Notes under the pieces: model-generated
The model's database searches: none
What the model saw: the letters and a program-made list of their open reading frames with translations, nothing else
What the model was told of the DNA's origin: nothing
Made by a program: the position numbers and the translations under genes
NCBI GenBank assembly: GCA_964609385.1
Contig: CAZSSM010000074.1
Location: 1 to 32,991 of the forward strand
Length of the DNA stretch: 32,991 bases
Direction of reading: 5' to 3'
DNA from: CAZSSM01 sp964609385
GTDB lineage: Bacteria; Planctomycetota; Planctomycetia; Isosphaerales; Isosphaeraceae
In this document: piece after piece, positions 16,867-25,095 of the stretch
Numbering within the stretch: the first letter of the stretch is position 1
How the letters are laid out: every line of letters starts with the position of its first letter

Positions 16867-16911
16867 GGAATCGTCCTTCTAGGAATTCAGAGCAAACAGA
16901 CCGATCATTGA

Positions 16912-17964
16912 TCAGTACAGATCGGCCGAGATCACTTCGCGGCCGGAGACGGTGGACAGCGCCATGTAGGTTGGTTGGTCGATCGTGTTCTGGATGAAGC
17001 GGACGCTCCCATCGCCCATCAGGAACTGGGCACCGCCCGGGTGTGCGCTGCGGAAGTTGGGTAGGGTCTGGCCCGAATCAGGAACCGCATCACCCCAGTG
17101 GTCGGTCGATGACTCGTAGCCGCAGTCGTTCAGGGCGTAGAAGAAGCCGAGGCGGTCGGTCGTCGTCCCGATGATCCCGCCGATAATGTGTCGATCTTCC
17201 CAAGCCCGGCGACGACCGTAGGCCATGAACATCAGGTTGTCGTAATGTTGGGCCCGTTCATAGAGTTCGATCGGGACGCAAACGCGGTCCGGACCAAAGC
17301 CTTGAGCGACGAACCGATTGACCCCGTCGCCTCCGGCGGCCTCACCAAAAACGAAGGTCTGGCTCATCCCGTCGCGGATCTGAGCCACGGTGCTGAAGAC
17401 GTCGGTGCCCGAAAAACCACGGAGCCTTCTGTTCAGGAACGGCTCACCGAAATAGTTATCGGCCCCGCCGCTGAACACGTAATCGGTGACCGCCGCGCGG
17501 TCGACACTCCAGCCCCCCTGGGTATAGGTCGAGCCCACCGCGCTCTCGGTCCGGTTCGACGGGCAGAGGAACGCCTCGATTTGCGTCACGTATCCGGTTG
17601 TTTGGTCGGAATAAGACCAGCCATAAAAATGGCCTATTCCAGGAACAAACGTCGATTGATCGAAGTTGAAGGCGTCATGCAGCGCGCCCTGCTCCACGAA
17701 CGGCAACAGCGAATGGAAGCCGGTGAAGTTCATGTAGACGTCGCCGAGCCCACCATGCATCGCCGATGGATAGATCCCGAAGGCGGATTCGTAGTTATGC
17801 AGGGCCAGTCCGATCTGCTTGAGATTGTTCTGGCACTGGGCACGGCGGGCGGCCTCGCGGGCCGACTGGACGGCCGGAAGCAACAGCGAGATGAGGACGG
17901 CGATGATCGCGATGACGACCAATAACTCGATGAGGGTGAACCCCTTGTGTCGTGATGAGCGCAT
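16912..17964 (-). CDS. DUF1559 pseudopilin-like protein
   Basis: 350 residues. ATG at 17964 is chosen because AGGAG precedes it and because it puts the prepilin signal at the N-terminus (MRSSRHKG, then FTLIELLVVIAIIAVL); the frame extends to 18060 but the extra residues look non-coding. The cleavage site is Gly8/Phe9, followed by the hydrophobic helix and the family's AREAARRAQCQNNLKQIGLA signature. The C-terminus has the H-X9-DG signature (His in SAHPGG, then MGDGSVRF). DUF1559 proteins are greatly expanded in planctomycetes and thought to form pilus- or secretion-related fibres or surface structures; exact function unknown. It is the first gene of the probable operon with the kelch gene and two lipoproteins. 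Confidence 0.95.
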   Translation of the reverse strand: MRSSRHKGFTLIELLVVIAIIAVLISLLLPAVQSAREAARRAQCQNNLKQIGLALHNYESAFGIYPSAMHGGLGDVYMNFTGFHSLLPFVEQGALHDAFNFDQSTFVPGIGHFYGWSYSDQTTGYVTQIEAFLCPSNRTESAVGSTYTQGGWSVDRAAVTDYVFSGGADNYFGEPFLNRRLRGFSGTDVFSTVAQIRDGMSQTFVFGEAAGGDGVNRFVAQGFGPDRVCVPIELYERAQHYDNLMFMAYGRRRAWEDRHIIGGIIGTTTDRLGFFYALNDCGYESSTDHWGDAVPDSGQTLPNFRSAHPGGAQFLMGDGSVRFIQNTIDQPTYMALSTVSGREVISADLY

Positions 17965-18060
17965 TCGAGTCTCCTGGAATCGGGGAGCGGTTGGATGATC
18001 CTCGGCGAAGGAGGATCTAAGGAAGGCCCGACCGCATTCCCATGACGGGCATTCGGTCAA

Positions 18061-18492
18061 GCCTCAAGGAATCGAAAAAACCAGAGCAGACTTAGAGCAG
18101 CGGAGCGATCGAGACTCAGTCGCAATTGCAATCCAAATTCAATCTCAATTGCAGCCCATCCGAACGATTGGGGGCGCCAGGTTTCGCATCCGATCATCCT
18201 GCGTCGAGAAAGCCACTCCGGGCAACAACGCATCCGCAATCGCACGTCCAACCTGGAACTGGTTCCGAATCATCTGACCCCGCGCACCAGAAGGATTGAG
18301 ATTCAGTCTCAACAAAATGCAATCTAAGCTCCGGCGCCCCGCGTTGTCAAGATGGTCGACGATCCGATTCTCAGAGAGACTACGGATCGACTCGAAACCA
18401 TATTCGTCATCAATATTGTTCGGGGACTCGATGAGCCCCCGAAGCACAACTGACGCATGCGAATAGATAAGTCTTACGATCCTGGATCTCAA
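18061..18492. other. Intergenic region with possible operators upstream of the DUF1559 operon
   Basis: No supported gene. It probably carries the promoter of the leftward DUF1559 operon and the 3' end of the PEP-CTERM transcript. Repeated short motifs in 18123-18312 are listed separately. Confidence 0.5.
18123..18312 (-). promoter_or_regulatory. Repeated CAATTGCA / TTGAGATT motifs
   Basis: CAATTGCA occurs at 18123-18130 and again at 18146-18153, 23 bases apart, about two helical turns. AATCTCAA (18141-18148) recurs inverted as TTGAGATT at 18296-18303, inside the inverted repeat TTGAGA-TTCAG-TCTCAA (18296-18312). These could bind a regulator of the DUF1559 operon. No clear -35/-10 pair is assigned. 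Confidence 0.3.
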
Positions 18493-19347
18493 TCAAGACC
18501 TGAAGCGGATTCGAGCAGCCAGGATCAGGGTGGCACCAAGGGCGAGCAGGGCCGCGGTCCCGGGCTCGGGGATCGCGTTGATCACGCCGATCCCGTCGAG
18601 ATCGAAGCCGCCGCTAGCGAAGGGCGTCGCAAAGGGATCGTTGATGAGGTTGCCCTGCGCATCGAACGAACCGAGCGTCGGGTCGATGCTTCCGACCACG
18701 TCGACGATCCGCACGAACCGGACGGCCTCAACATCGAGCAGGGGGGAGACGCCGGCCAGTTCGGCCAGGTCGAACGGGGTGCCGAATCCAGCGGTGAACG
18801 AGCCGGCTAGGTTGTTCAAATCAGTGGAGTCGAGCGGATTGAAGGCGCCGACCTGGGTCGCCGTCTGGGTCAGCGACGTGGCGTCGAAGCGGAAGAAGTC
18901 GGAGCCATTGGAACTGACCTCGACGAAACCGAGTTCCAGGAAGGAGTCGCTGCCGAAAGAGAAACCATTTTCGAAGACGGCGAAATCGTACCCATCCCGA
19001 TCGCGAATTCCGCTGGCGAAACCGAGGGTGATCGAGCCGCCGTCACCAAGACTAACGACCGCGGTCCCGTTCCCTTCGGCCATCCCGAGAGCTGCACCCG
19101 GAGCGCCGAAGGAGACCGGGGGTGCGCTGGGATCGCCCAGTTCGATCGGTCCCGGCGCGAAGTCGACGACGCTCGAGGCCCATGAGGAGATGATCGAGTC
19201 CGTATGAAGCACGGCGATCGAACCGGGCTGGCCGCCGGCCGGGGAGAACGGGCCGGCCACGACCGAGGCGGTCGAGACCCAGAAAAGACCCAGAAATGCG
19301 ATCGCCCGAGTCGCGATACGCGACGTGCATGAAACGTCGAAACTCAT
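18493..19347 (-). CDS. PEP-CTERM sorting-domain protein
   Basis: 284 residues. An N-terminal signal peptide is present (residues about 12-32, ending VVAG). The C-terminus has the PEP-CTERM tripartite signal: IPEPG, a hydrophobic helix (TAALLALGATLILAA) and a basic end RIRFRS. Such proteins are cut and anchored or exported by an exosortase, which is not encoded here. The body contains DGYDFAVFENGFSFGSDSFLELGFVEV-like strands (motif begins DGYDFAVFENGF, residues about 118-145) typical of exported cell-surface proteins with a beta-sandwich fold. Start supported by AAAGGA about 12 bases upstream. It is in the same direction as the DUF1559 operon but 430 bases before it, so it probably has its own promoter. 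Function unknown. Confidence 0.9.
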   Translation of the reverse strand: MSFDVSCTSRIATRAIAFLGLFWVSTASVVAGPFSPAGGQPGSIAVLHTDSIISSWASSVVDFAPGPIELGDPSAPPVSFGAPGAALGMAEGNGTAVVSLGDGGSITLGFASGIRDRDGYDFAVFENGFSFGSDSFLELGFVEVSSNGSDFFRFDATSLTQTATQVGAFNPLDSTDLNNLAGSFTAGFGTPFDLAELAGVSPLLDVEAVRFVRIVDVVGSIDPTLGSFDAQGNLINDPFATPFASGGFDLDGIGVINAIPEPGTAALLALGATLILAARIRFRS

Positions 19348-20158
19348 CGATGCGAAGTCCTTTGAACGCGAGAGAGAACTGGGATGATCCCTCGCATGGA
19401 CTTGCGATGGCTCGACGGACCGACCGAGACGATATCGCCGAATGCCCCGAGCCCCCCGCCCCGGTTACGGAACGAACGCTCGGTGCAGATCGCAACGACG
19501 ATGCTGGTCGTGGGTGCGTCGGGCCCGTCCCAAGGTCGCGAGGACATCAACCCATCGAAGGCAGGTCGGTCTTCCGGCTGAGGGCGGCCACGACGATCAC
19601 CTTCCCATCGGGACGGCACACGACACCGGGGCCCGACAGTGGTTCTACTCGATCGCCGCTGATCGAGGCTCAGCAGCACGATCGTCCGCTTGACGATGTG
19701 ACGCGAACCCGATCGGCCCGACACGGCGGCGCGTCCGCGGGGGATTCTCACCCCACTTCCCGTTCACCTGCCCCGGCGATCCTAAAGGCTTCCGACCTCG
19801 ATCACAAGGGGGCAGGGGACCAGACGTCCGGCGCTACGAACTCCGATGAATCGAAATGACGCCGCAAGCGAACAAAGTGATCTTGTTCCACATACATGGT
19901 TATCTGATACTCGGCCACCTCGTTCGTGATCGGAGTGATGTCGCGTCCGCTAATCGGGAGCGAATCGGTCCGACCGTCAGGGCCCTCAGGGTACGCGTGA
20001 CCGTTCCCGAACTTGGTGGACTGCGGCCCGCCCTCAAGCGACCGTGACCTAGGATTTGGACATTCCTATCCGAACAAGGCTCATGGCTCGTCCCCCGTCC
20101 GCAACGACGAATCCTCGACGGAACCGATACCGATCGAGCCAAGGCAGAGGCCGTCCCG
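19348..20158. other. 0.8-kb region without a supported gene
   Basis: Several frames are open by virtue of high GC (for example 19296-19859 on +, 19344-19751 on -), but their proteins are Arg/Pro/Ser-rich and lack ribosome sites and domains; one overlaps the PEP-CTERM start antisense. The left edge should contain the leftward promoter of the PEP-CTERM gene. I see no RNA gene or strong hairpin here. Confidence 0.45.
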
Positions 20159-20353
20159 ATGACCCGGAAGACCATGACCTTCCACGATGTGAAACACTGG
20201 CCCATGGCCCTCACGCGACTGGCCGAACTCGAGGCCCGCGCACGGAACCAAGGGTCGCCGGGCGAAGCGCGTGCGATCGGCCTGGTCCGTCGTCGTTTGG
20301 TCCGACACCGTAACCGACTCCTCTTGATGGAGCGGGGCACCTGGGCCGACTGA
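20159..20353 (+). CDS. Possible small basic protein, unknown
   Basis: 64 codons with high GC at third positions, as in real genes of this window, and a sensible composition: MTRKTMTFHDVKHWPMALTR, then an Ala/Glu/Arg helix and a second Arg-rich helix ending MERGTWAD. It probably makes two helices and could bind nucleic acid. The ribosome site is weak (AGAGG about 9 bases upstream). No family recognised. It converges on the exonuclease gene, with 64 bases between their stops. It could be a chance frame. Confidence 0.4.
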   Translation: MTRKTMTFHDVKHWPMALTRLAELEARARNQGSPGEARAIGLVRRRLVRHRNRLLLMERGTWAD

Positions 20354-20417
20354 TCGGGGTCGGAGCCAATACGTCAGACCGACAGACTCTTCCGGTGGAA
20401 CCGGAGCAGTTCCGGTC

Positions 20418-21326
20418 TTAGGAGGCGATCCGCCGATCGGCCTCGCCGAGAGCGTGTCGGACCAGGTCCTTGGTATCCTCGTAGAAGGCCTCGCCGAGCA
20501 TCCAGCGAAGGTAGTCAGGGCGTTCGCGGGCGATCTCGTCCAGGGGTCGGTTCCGATACTTGCCGAAGGCGAAGACCGGCCGGCCTCCGATCATCACGAA
20601 GTGCTGGCCGAAGTCGATGGCGTCGGGGTGACGGAACTGGGCGTCGAGCGCATCGACCCGACGCGGCAAGTCGGCGTAACGGTCCAGTTGTGCCTCGAGG
20701 ATTTCGGCGGTGGCCACGACATCGGCCTCGGCGCCATGGGCCCCGTCGTGATCATGACCGCAGTAAAAGCGTAAAGCGGCGGATAGGTCCCGTGGTTCTC
20801 GCGTATGAAAGACCTCGCAGACGTCGATTACCCGGCGCCCTGCGAGCGTCCAAGGCGTCTGAGTCCGCTCCAACTCGGCATGGAGCAGTTTCAAGTCGAA
20901 CCGTTTCAGATTGAAGCCGCAGAGGTCGCAGCCATCGAGGAACTGAACTACCGAGGCGGCCAGGCTAGAGAAGGGGGGCTGGTCAGCCACATCGGCGTCG
21001 GCGATCCCGTGCACGGCCGTCGCCTCGGCAGGGATCGGCACGCCCGGATTGACCCGCCGTGTCCGATGATCGCGCTGGTGATGAATCGAGATCCGGAGGA
21101 TGCTGATCTCGACGATCCGATCGACCTTGGGGTCGGTCCCGGTCGTCTCGAGGTCGAGCACGGCCAACGGGCGTTCCAGTGTCAGGGACCTGAGCAACGG
21201 GACGGACCTCCGGTTCGATTCCAGGACGGATGATCGGGGGCCGACCGTTCCGTCGAGCCGGAACGAACCGGATTGGTTCCGGACGTTCACGCCATCCTTG
21301 GATGACGGCCGTTGTACGGTCCCCAA
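20418..21326 (-). CDS. DEDDh 3'-5' exonuclease (DNA polymerase III epsilon-like)
   Basis: 302 residues from a TTG start; the exonuclease core begins only near residue 50, so the true start may be further in (GTG at 21290, preceded by AAGGA). The ExoI motif DLETTG gives Asp58 and Glu60, ExoII is GFNLKRFD with Asp144, and ExoIII is HGAEAD with His197 and Asp202: the complete DEDDh metal-binding set, so the nuclease should be active. The C-terminal block FGKYRNRPLDEIARERPDYL (254-273) is a small domain often fused to DnaQ/ExoX-type nucleases. A proofreading, repair or RNA-processing role cannot be told apart; it is not the main polymerase epsilon by context. It is transcribed away from the sigma factor gene. 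Confidence 0.9.
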   Translation of the reverse strand: MGTVQRPSSKDGVNVRNQSGSFRLDGTVGPRSSVLESNRRSVPLLRSLTLERPLAVLDLETTGTDPKVDRIVEISILRISIHHQRDHRTRRVNPGVPIPAEATAVHGIADADVADQPPFSSLAASVVQFLDGCDLCGFNLKRFDLKLLHAELERTQTPWTLAGRRVIDVCEVFHTREPRDLSAALRFYCGHDHDGAHGAEADVVATAEILEAQLDRYADLPRRVDALDAQFRHPDAIDFGQHFVMIGGRPVFAFGKYRNRPLDEIARERPDYLRWMLGEAFYEDTKDLVRHALGEADRRIAS

Positions 21327-21551
21327 CGATTGGCAGAGGATAGCCCGTCAATGCGTCCGGGCAAGATGGAATCAGTTCGAAAGGCAGGGACGCTCCGGCG
21401 TCCTCGACGGCCGAGGCGAAAGCCGACCGGAAGCTGGTCGATTCAGTCGCTGTTAAGATCGTTCCGGTCCTCCGAGAGAATCAGTCGATCGAGACGTCGA
21501 ACCGAGTGGCTGATTATGATGAGCCTTCGCCTGGATAAACGAGGGGGTCGC

Positions 21552-21557
21552 TATAAT
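21552..21557 (+). promoter_or_regulatory. Candidate -10 box of the sigma/kinase operon
   Basis: A perfect TATAAT lies 52 bases before the sigma-factor start. No good -35 is found at 16-18 bases (GCCTGG at 17), so it may rely on an activator or be fortuitous. Confidence 0.4.
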
Positions 21558-21609
21558 GTTTCATGCGTCTGATCCCGGTCACTGAGTCGCAGCGCGGAGT
21601 TCATGGGAG

Positions 21610-22203
21610 ATGCCGGACGACATGCAGGGGGAGGTCACGCGTCTGCTTCAGGAGGCAAAGGCCGGCTGTGCGGACGCCATGGAACGCTTGATCACGCTGG
21701 CCTACGATGAGCTACGCGGATTGGCGTCTCAGCTGATGAGTCAAGAGCGGACCGACCACACACTCCAGCCGACCGCTCTGGTCAACGAGGCGGCGCTTCG
21801 CTGGATGAGTTCGGGGGTTTCGAGCGACGCCGAATGTCGAGCTTACTTTTTCGAATCAATGGCCGCCACGATGCGACGGGTGTTGGTCGACCACGCACGG
21901 GCACGTCGTGCCGCCCGACGAGGGGGCGGCCAGACCCAGCGCGTCCAGCTCGACGAGGTAGTCGATTCACTGGAACAGGCCAATCACGTCGACCTGATCG
22001 CCCTGGACGAAGCACTGAGCGTCCTGGAACACATGCATGCGCGCCAGGCACACATCATCTCACTGCGGTTCTTTTGCGGTCTGAGCATGTCGAGCATCGC
22101 AGAGCAACTGGGGATCTCACTCTCGACGGTCGAGAAGGATTGGAAGGTTGCTCGGGCGTGGCTCAAACGGAGGGTCCGCGATGAGCAAGCCAATCGATTT
22201 TGA
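21610..22203 (+). CDS. ECF RNA polymerase sigma factor (planctomycete type)
   Basis: 197 residues. Region 2 covers about 8-95 (AYDELRGLASQLM, TLQPTALVNEAALRWM, YFFESMAATMRRVLVDHARAR) and region 4 about 125-190 (SLRFFCGLSMSSIAEQLGIS, STVEKDWKVARAWLKRR, a helix-turn-helix). The length and the QPTALVxEA and RRVLVDHAR signatures are those of the sigma-70 ECF subgroup expanded in planctomycetes. It directs RNA polymerase to a target regulon in the cytosol. Start supported by GGAG at 21596-21599. No zinc-finger anti-sigma gene is present; instead the next gene, overlapping by 23 bases, is a Ser/Thr kinase. In known sigma/kinase pairs, phosphorylation of a Thr in region 2 activates the sigma factor. 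Here Thr55 in QPTALVNEA lies where other ECFs carry an acidic patch and is the obvious candidate (inference). Confidence 0.95.
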   Translation: MPDDMQGEVTRLLQEAKAGCADAMERLITLAYDELRGLASQLMSQERTDHTLQPTALVNEAALRWMSSGVSSDAECRAYFFESMAATMRRVLVDHARARRAARRGGGQTQRVQLDEVVDSLEQANHVDLIALDEALSVLEHMHARQAHIISLRFFCGLSMSSIAEQLGISLSTVEKDWKVARAWLKRRVRDEQANRF

Positions 22204-24163
22204 TCGTTGGGAGCGCATCCACGCTGTCTTCGTCGAAGCGCTGAATCGATCACCGGGCGAGTGGCCCGCGTATCTCGACCAGGTCTGTGCCGGAGATCCT
22301 GAGATCCGTCGTGAGGTCGAAGAGCTGTTGGCTAGCGACCAGACCGCCTCGCGTGAGGGCTTCCTCGACCCGACGACGCACTTGAACTCGACGGCGGAAT
22401 CCCTCTTGGCGCAAGGAATGGGCTCGCTGTTGGGTCGTCAGATCGGTCCGTATCGGGTGATCGAACGGATCGGACAATGGGGCATGGGTCAAGTCTATCG
22501 GGCCGAACGCGTCGAGGGATTCGAGCAGGGCGTGGCCATCAAGGTACTTGCCGGCGGCACAGAGTCTGAGGAACTCCCCAGGCGGTTTCACAATGAGGTG
22601 CAGATCCAGGCCGCTCTAGGAGAGCACCCAAACATCGTGAGGTTGATCGATGTCGGGGTCCTCAACGACGCGCACCCATATTTCGTCATGGACTTCGTAG
22701 ACGGAGATCGCATCGACACCTACTGCGATCGCCAGGGAATGGACGTTGAGGGGCGGCTCCGGCTCTTCCTAACGGTCTGCGATGCGGTGGCGTTTGCCCA
22801 TCGGCACGCCGTGATCCATCGCGATCTCAAGCCATCGAACATCCTGGTGACGCGGAACGGGGTTCCTAATCTGATCGATTTCGGGATCGCCAAGCTGATC
22901 GCCTTGGAGGGTTCGTCGAGCGCAGGCACGTTGACGTCGACGTCGAGACTGCCGATGACCCCGCTCTACGCCAGCCCGGAGCAGGTGCGCGGCGAGCCGT
23001 TGACAACTGCCAGCGACGTCTATTCCCTGGGAGTCACCCTGTATGAGCTGCTCACCGGTCGGCGCCCGTATGAGTTCCGATCCGTCTCACCTTGGGAGAT
23101 CGAGCGGGTCGTCTGCAGTCAGGAACCGGAACGGCCGAGCCTCGTGGTCGGTCGCGACGCGGACCCATTCGAGCCCGCCCTGGGCATGACGGCCAGCCCA
23201 TCGACGAACCATTTCACGTCGCGTCCAACTTCCTCGGACCGACTCCGGCGCCGACTCGCTGGCGATTTAGACACGATCGTCCTGACCGCTCTGCGTAAGG
23301 AGACGAACCGTCGATATCCGACGGTGGAGCAATTTGCCGAGGACCTCATCTGTTTCCTGGAAGACCGCCCAATCTGGGCGCGTCGCGATTCGATCGGCTA
23401 TCGCCTGGGAAAGTTCGTTCAACGCAATCGTGGGGTTGTCGGTGCAGGGATCCTGGTCGTCCTGACGCTGATCGTCGGGATCGTGGGGACCACTTGGGCA
23501 ATGCTCGAGGCGATCCGACAACGCGATCAAGCTGACGAAAACCTCCGGCTGGCCCAGGACGCCGTCGACGAACTCGGCTATACGATCGCCGCAACCGACC
23601 TCCACAATAAGCCCGGGGCGTCCGTGTTCCGCGAGAACCTGCTCGAAAAGGTCGTCGCCTTCTATGAGGTCTTCCTCGACCGAATGAACCACGATCCCCG
23701 GCTGATGTCCGACTACCTGGACACCCACCGGCTCTTGGCCATGTTTCGTCAGTTGGCCGGCCAACACGATAAGGCCCTGCTCCAGTTCCGCGAGGCGATC
23801 CAGATGTCCCAACGGCTCATGGAGAACCAGCCCGATGAACCCGAGTGGCCTCGGCTCCACTCCGGGATCCTCAACGATATGAGCCAATCAGTGGCCCAGG
23901 TTCAGGGACTTGACCAAGCCCTGCCGCTAGTCGAGCAGGCGATCGCCATCCAACGCGATCTGCTGCGAGCCGATCCGGGATCGATCGCCGTCCGGAAGTC
24001 GCTGGCAACGAGCCTCACCAATCTCGGAGGTTTTATGATCACGCGGGGAGATCTCAACAAGGCTGGTCACGTCTTACTCGAAGCCTTCCAAATCCGTAAG
24101 GCGTTGCCCAATGAGTCGCTAAATAACGCCCCCCCAACATTAGCCTGGCCCAAGCTTATTTGA
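22181..24163 (+). CDS. Membrane Ser/Thr protein kinase with TPR region (N-terminal part, frameshifted)
   Basis: 660 codons in this frame. ATG at 22181 has GGAGGG just upstream and overlaps the sigma gene by 23 bases, so translation is probably coupled. Residues 8-60 are the helical RWERIHAVFVEALN...REVEELL leader usual in planctomycete kinases. The kinase domain spans about 91-350: glycine loop 98-105, Lys121, Glu139, HRDLKPSN with Asp215, DFG with Asp233, APE-like SPEQ. The glycine loop reads GQWGMGQV, so the second Gly of GxGxxG is Trp100. A membrane helix is at about 420-440 (VVGAGILVVLTLIVGIVG), then TPR-like helices to the end. After NNAPP near residue 652 the frame leaves the family pattern; the -1 frame continues with PNISLAQAYLNLGILYQREN. 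The kinase therefore probably faces the cytosol, with TPRs on the other side of the membrane. The full product would be about 918 aa. Confidence 0.9.
   Translation: MSKPIDFDRWERIHAVFVEALNRSPGEWPAYLDQVCAGDPEIRREVEELLASDQTASREGFLDPTTHLNSTAESLLAQGMGSLLGRQIGPYRVIERIGQWGMGQVYRAERVEGFEQGVAIKVLAGGTESEELPRRFHNEVQIQAALGEHPNIVRLIDVGVLNDAHPYFVMDFVDGDRIDTYCDRQGMDVEGRLRLFLTVCDAVAFAHRHAVIHRDLKPSNILVTRNGVPNLIDFGIAKLIALEGSSSAGTLTSTSRLPMTPLYASPEQVRGEPLTTASDVYSLGVTLYELLTGRRPYEFRSVSPWEIERVVCSQEPERPSLVVGRDADPFEPALGMTASPSTNHFTSRPTSSDRLRRRLAGDLDTIVLTALRKETNRRYPTVEQFAEDLICFLEDRPIWARRDSIGYRLGKFVQRNRGVVGAGILVVLTLIVGIVGTTWAMLEAIRQRDQADENLRLAQDAVDELGYTIAATDLHNKPGASVFRENLLEKVVAFYEVFLDRMNHDPRLMSDYLDTHRLLAMFRQLAGQHDKALLQFREAIQMSQRLMENQPDEPEWPRLHSGILNDMSQSVAQVQGLDQALPLVEQAIAIQRDLLRADPGSIAVRKSLATSLTNLGGFMITRGDLNKAGHVLLEAFQIRKALPNESLNNAPPTLAWPKLI
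24130..24136 (+). other. -1 frame change at C_CCC_CCA in kinase-TPR gene
   Basis: Zero-frame codons are AAC GCC CCC CCA ACA. The run is seven C (24129-24135). A -1 step gives N-A-P-P-N-I-S-L-A-Q-A-Y-L-N-L-G, an evident TPR helix, while the zero frame stops at 24161-24163. C CCC CCA matches the X XXY YYZ heptamer formally. No convincing downstream hairpin is seen at 5-9 bases, so loss of one C from the run (mutation or sequencing error) is at least as likely. Confidence 0.75.
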
Positions 24164-24936
24164 ATTTAGGTATCCTCTATCAACGCGAGAATTATCGACT
24201 CCGTGATACTTTGGCCTGTCTGACACGTTCGCGCGACATGCTTCAGCGTCACGCTGATGATTATCCTGACAATTCCCGAGCAATGCTCGATTTGGCTACG
24301 GCCCACCACGAAGTCGCCTACATCCAGGAAATCCAGGGGAGGCTTGAAGAGGCGGCCAGCGCCCTCAACGCAGAGGTGGCCATCCGCGAGCGACTCCGGA
24401 GCAATGACCCTGAGTTGGCCGGCTTCGAGGACCTGTTGGCTCACGCGAGCTACGCAGAGGTGTTAGCGGCCTTAGGTCGGCACGTCGAGGCCACCTCGGA
24501 GCTCGAGGAGGCACGAGCAGTCTTCGAGAGCCTCCACGATCGGGGTGTCGGCCCACCCACCGATCTGATCGGATCCCGGATTGACGGCTGTGCGGGCCGA
24601 CTCGCCGCTGCCCGGGGAGACTCCGACAACGCCCTTCGACTATACATCAAAGCGACCGAGGCGCTCGAACAGGCCCGTCAGCCCGGCGAGATCTCTCACT
24701 TCGAACTTCCCTTAGCCGTTTGGCTGGCCCGCTGCGCCTCAGTCGCTCCGGCGGACAAACGGACCGACTACCAGGATCGCGCCATCGAGGCGTTGGAGCG
24801 GGCTGCCGAGGGCTGGATGCGAAACTCCGAACTGCTCTGGGTCTCCGACGACTTCGAATCTCTCCATGAACGAGACGCTTTTCTTCGACTGATCGAAGGG
24901 CTCGGACCGCCTCAGGAGACATTTCTCGACGAGTGA
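24160..24936 (+). CDS. C-terminal TPR part of the Ser/Thr kinase (frameshift-separated)
   Basis: 258 residues from a TTG at 24160 that has no ribosome site; the frame is open further upstream, so this is the continuation of the kinase and not a separate gene. Repeated helix pairs (MNLGILYQRENYRLRDTLA, LDLATAHHEVAYIQEIQG, HASYAEVLAALGRHVEATSE, GRLAAARGDSDNALRLYIKA) are TPR-like with the spacing used for protein-protein contact. The end WVSDDFESLHERDAFLRLIE is typical of the C-terminus of planctomycete kinase-TPR proteins. If translation stops at 24163, this half of the sensor is lost while the kinase domain remains. Confidence 0.85.
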   Translation: MNLGILYQRENYRLRDTLACLTRSRDMLQRHADDYPDNSRAMLDLATAHHEVAYIQEIQGRLEEAASALNAEVAIRERLRSNDPELAGFEDLLAHASYAEVLAALGRHVEATSELEEARAVFESLHDRGVGPPTDLIGSRIDGCAGRLAAARGDSDNALRLYIKATEALEQARQPGEISHFELPLAVWLARCASVAPADKRTDYQDRAIEALERAAEGWMRNSELLWVSDDFESLHERDAFLRLIEGLGPPQETFLDE

Positions 24937-25095
24937 TCCCCGTCCGAGCTGTTCACGAAAACTTTCTGGAAAACTCCAGGAATTTGTTACGGGCTGGGCG
25001 TGAGACGAACGCCATGGGAGATGGCGGAGGTCGGCCTCCGCTCAAAACGTGTTCTAACGTCTCGGACACTGAAACCTCTCGTGAGTGAGTCTGCC

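Noticed and set aside
19296..19859. 187-codon plus-strand frame
   Set aside because: Overlaps the start of the PEP-CTERM gene antisense, has Arg/Ser/Pro-rich composition and no ribosome site.
20391..20405. TCCGGT-GGA-ACCGGA hairpin after the exonuclease gene, considered as a terminator
   Set aside because: Only 6 bp and no T-tract on the minus strand.
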